From positions 1 through 35,295 of the forward strand of contig SHYO01000027.1 of assembly GCA_009692745.1 (NCBI GenBank): a DNA stretch of 35,295 nt. Direction: 5' to 3'. The translations under genes were made by a program, and so were the position numbers. Source of the stretch: Chloroflexota bacterium (lineage in GTDB: Bacteria > Chloroflexota > Anaerolineae > Epilineales > SHYO01). This document shows, piece after piece, positions 34,215 to 35,295 of the stretch. Position 1 is the stretch's first letter. Every line of letters begins with the position of its first letter. The notes beneath the pieces are model-generated. The model was not told the DNA's origin and made no database searches. It saw only the letters and a program-made list of their open reading frames with translations.

Positions 34215-34526
34215 CGGTACCTCATTTTCTTTAAAGATGGACACAAAGCACTTGCAGACTGTGAATTACTATGGGGTCGGTTGTCCTACCTTTTTTAGCC
34301 AGCAGGCGAGAATTGTTATAGATCAAGAATCCTAGAATGGCTTTTCCCCGACAAATTGAAGGGTTACTTAAGCCTAAGGTAGACCTGCTCATAGATGTTT
34401 GGACTGTGATACTAAAGGCACAATACTGCCGCTGGCGATTGTAGCAACCATCGATAGGACACAGCTTTCTTCTGCTTTTGGAGTATATCGCTTATCTCTA
34501 TTTCTACTAAACAAGGGGCAGTCCAC
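34215..34526. other. Gap upstream of the NACHT-fusion operon
   Basis: No gene is seen. It should contain the operon promoter on the minus strand, but only poor matches to -35/-10 boxes are visible, so regulation by an activator or read-through from the upstream membrane-protein gene is possible. Confidence 0.4.
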
Positions 34527-35141
34527 TCAACTCACATCATATATCTCTTTCATCGGTTCAGTGTATGGAAAGTGAGATTCCTTTTCGAGGTTCAAATTCT
34601 GCTTTCGTAGCTTGCTACGCACCCAAAACTGCTGCAAAAACCAAATTGTGACGAATGCAACAACACCTATAATCAGTGCCCAAAACTGATCTTTCGAAGA
34701 GAAATAGAGATAGGTCACCACCAAAACAATTGCAGTAAAGGAGACGCTGTTTATAGTGGTCAATATTCCGTCGCTTCCACGTTGGGCGAGATAAGATAGA
34801 CTCAGTTCCACCCTTGGTCTGTCATCGCGTGGCGGAAATGCGACATATGAAGCAATAGCTTTGTTTTGGTCTTCAAACCATCTTCTGACTCGTCCTGCCC
34901 TTCGGTAAAACACGACTATCGAGACAGAATACTCTACAACCTGGTTCAAGGTCGTTAGAGCTAACAAAAAAACGGCGAGAAAAATTAGAAGCAAACCCGG
35001 AGCCCCAATAGGCTGAAACTTCTCAATAAGTGTGGGCAATACCGTTATAGTTGCTGCTACAACAATGAGAAAGAAATTAACTCGGTTGGTTTTGAGTTCT
35101 TCATAATCAGACGCACGTTGTTGCAAGGCATTAAACTCCAC
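34527..35141 (-). CDS. Four-TM membrane protein of unknown function
   Basis: A 204-aa protein starting at a GTG at 35141 with GAAGG nine bases upstream. There are two TM hairpins: TM1 about 22-38 and TM2 about 48-66, then a charged cytoplasmic middle (RRAGRVRRWFEDQNK; about 80-125), TM3 about 131-147 and TM4 about 152-170, and a basic tail. The N-terminal 20 residues are amphipathic with a coiled-coil look. The size and layout are reminiscent of small membrane effectors in defence islands (for example SLATT-type proteins), but I do not recognise a specific family. It lies 312 bp upstream of the NACHT fusion on the same strand. Confidence 0.75.
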   Translation of the reverse strand: MEFNALQQRASDYEELKTNRVNFFLIVVAATITVLPTLIEKFQPIGAPGLLLIFLAVFLLALTTLNQVVEYSVSIVVFYRRAGRVRRWFEDQNKAIASYVAFPPRDDRPRVELSLSYLAQRGSDGILTTINSVSFTAIVLVVTYLYFSSKDQFWALIIGVVAFVTIWFLQQFWVRSKLRKQNLNLEKESHFPYTEPMKEIYDVS

Positions 35142-35155
35142 TATAATAATACCTT

Positions 35156-35175
35156 CGCCAAAATTGGATTTGGCG
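35156..35175. other. Hairpin overlapping the leader and near the ribosome-binding site of the membrane-protein gene
   Basis: CGCCAAA (35156-35162) and TTTGGCG (35169-35175) form a 7-bp stem directly next to the GAAGG ribosome-binding site of the minus-strand gene starting at 35141. It could limit translation. Confidence 0.5.
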
Positions 35176-35207
35176 GTTCACCAGCCTATTGGCGTAAGAA
35201 TTCGGCG

Positions 35208-35229
35208 ATATACCCCGTTCGGGGTATAT
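35208..35229. other. Perfect stem-loop ATATACCCC-GTTC-GGGGTATAT
   Basis: A 9-bp perfect stem with a GTTC loop, about 70 bp upstream of the membrane-protein start. It could be an operator palindrome or an RNA hairpin; there is no U-tract. Confidence 0.6.
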
Positions 35230-35250
35230 GCTAGAAATGGCTAATGAATA

Positions 35251-35269
35251 AAAATCCCTTCTGGATTTT
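35251..35269. terminator. Possible terminator hairpin near the window end
   Basis: AAAATCC (35251-35257), loop CTTCT, GGATTTT (35263-35269), with A/T tracts on both sides, so it could act in either direction. On the minus strand it would close whatever gene lies beyond the window. Confidence 0.35.
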
Positions 35270-35295
35270 CCGTACCGAATTTTTATTGACGATAT

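Overview
The window looks like a piece of a Chloroflexota-type genome (Anaerolineae/Caldilineae-like). This is inferred from gene style only: long PAS-rich histidine kinases, SARP/cyclase-type AAA ATPases, family-10-like glycosidases and NACHT-FGE fusions. No rRNA, tRNA or phylogenetic marker is present. By eye, two halves differ in base composition. About 1-25,110 is GC-rich; about 25,110-35,295 is clearly AT-richer and carries defence-type genes and insertion-sequence debris.

Region 1 (1-9,221): a truncated AAA ATPase gene (minus) leads into a carbohydrate-degradation neighbourhood. It holds a serine esterase (minus) diverging from a family-10-like glycosidase (plus), a two-gene minus operon (six-hairpin glycosidase, then GH5-like TIM barrel), and an alpha/beta hydrolase (plus). 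A palindrome of the type GCTGAGTATACTCAGC or GCGAGTATACTCGC recurs around these genes and again near 16.9-17.25 kb. One copy overlaps the -10 box of the esterase promoter.

Region 2 (9,500-17,080): a signalling operon. A consensus promoter (TTGACA-17-TATAAT) is followed by a class-I (GEMM) c-di-GMP riboswitch, an intrinsic terminator, a PotD-like polyamine-binding protein, a five-PAS membrane histidine kinase, and a REC-PAS-GGDEF-EAL regulator; a strong terminator closes it. The operon makes and/or degrades c-di-GMP and appears to be controlled by c-di-GMP through its own leader, with a polyamine-type ligand as likely input.

Region 3 (17,249-25,110): a three-gene minus operon (two acetyl-xylan-esterase-family proteins, one with a broken active site, then a glycosidase-like protein), a transposase remnant that truncates another gene, a VOC protein, an SDR dehydrogenase and a comM-type Mg-chelatase AAA protein whose 5' end is missing.

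Region 4 (25,110-35,295): an AT-richer island whose left edge coincides with the lost comM start. It has a 267-bp-spaced repeat, a free-standing SIR2-like protein, an IS3 remnant, and a four-gene minus operon: a 1,479-aa SIR2-NACHT-FGE-DUF89 fusion, a NUDIX-like protein, a class-III aminotransferase and a Gfo/Idh/MocA oxidoreductase. A four-TM membrane protein lies upstream. This operon is the best candidate for an undescribed system: a STAND sensor fused to a predicted metal-dependent phosphatase and co-transcribed with small-molecule enzymes.
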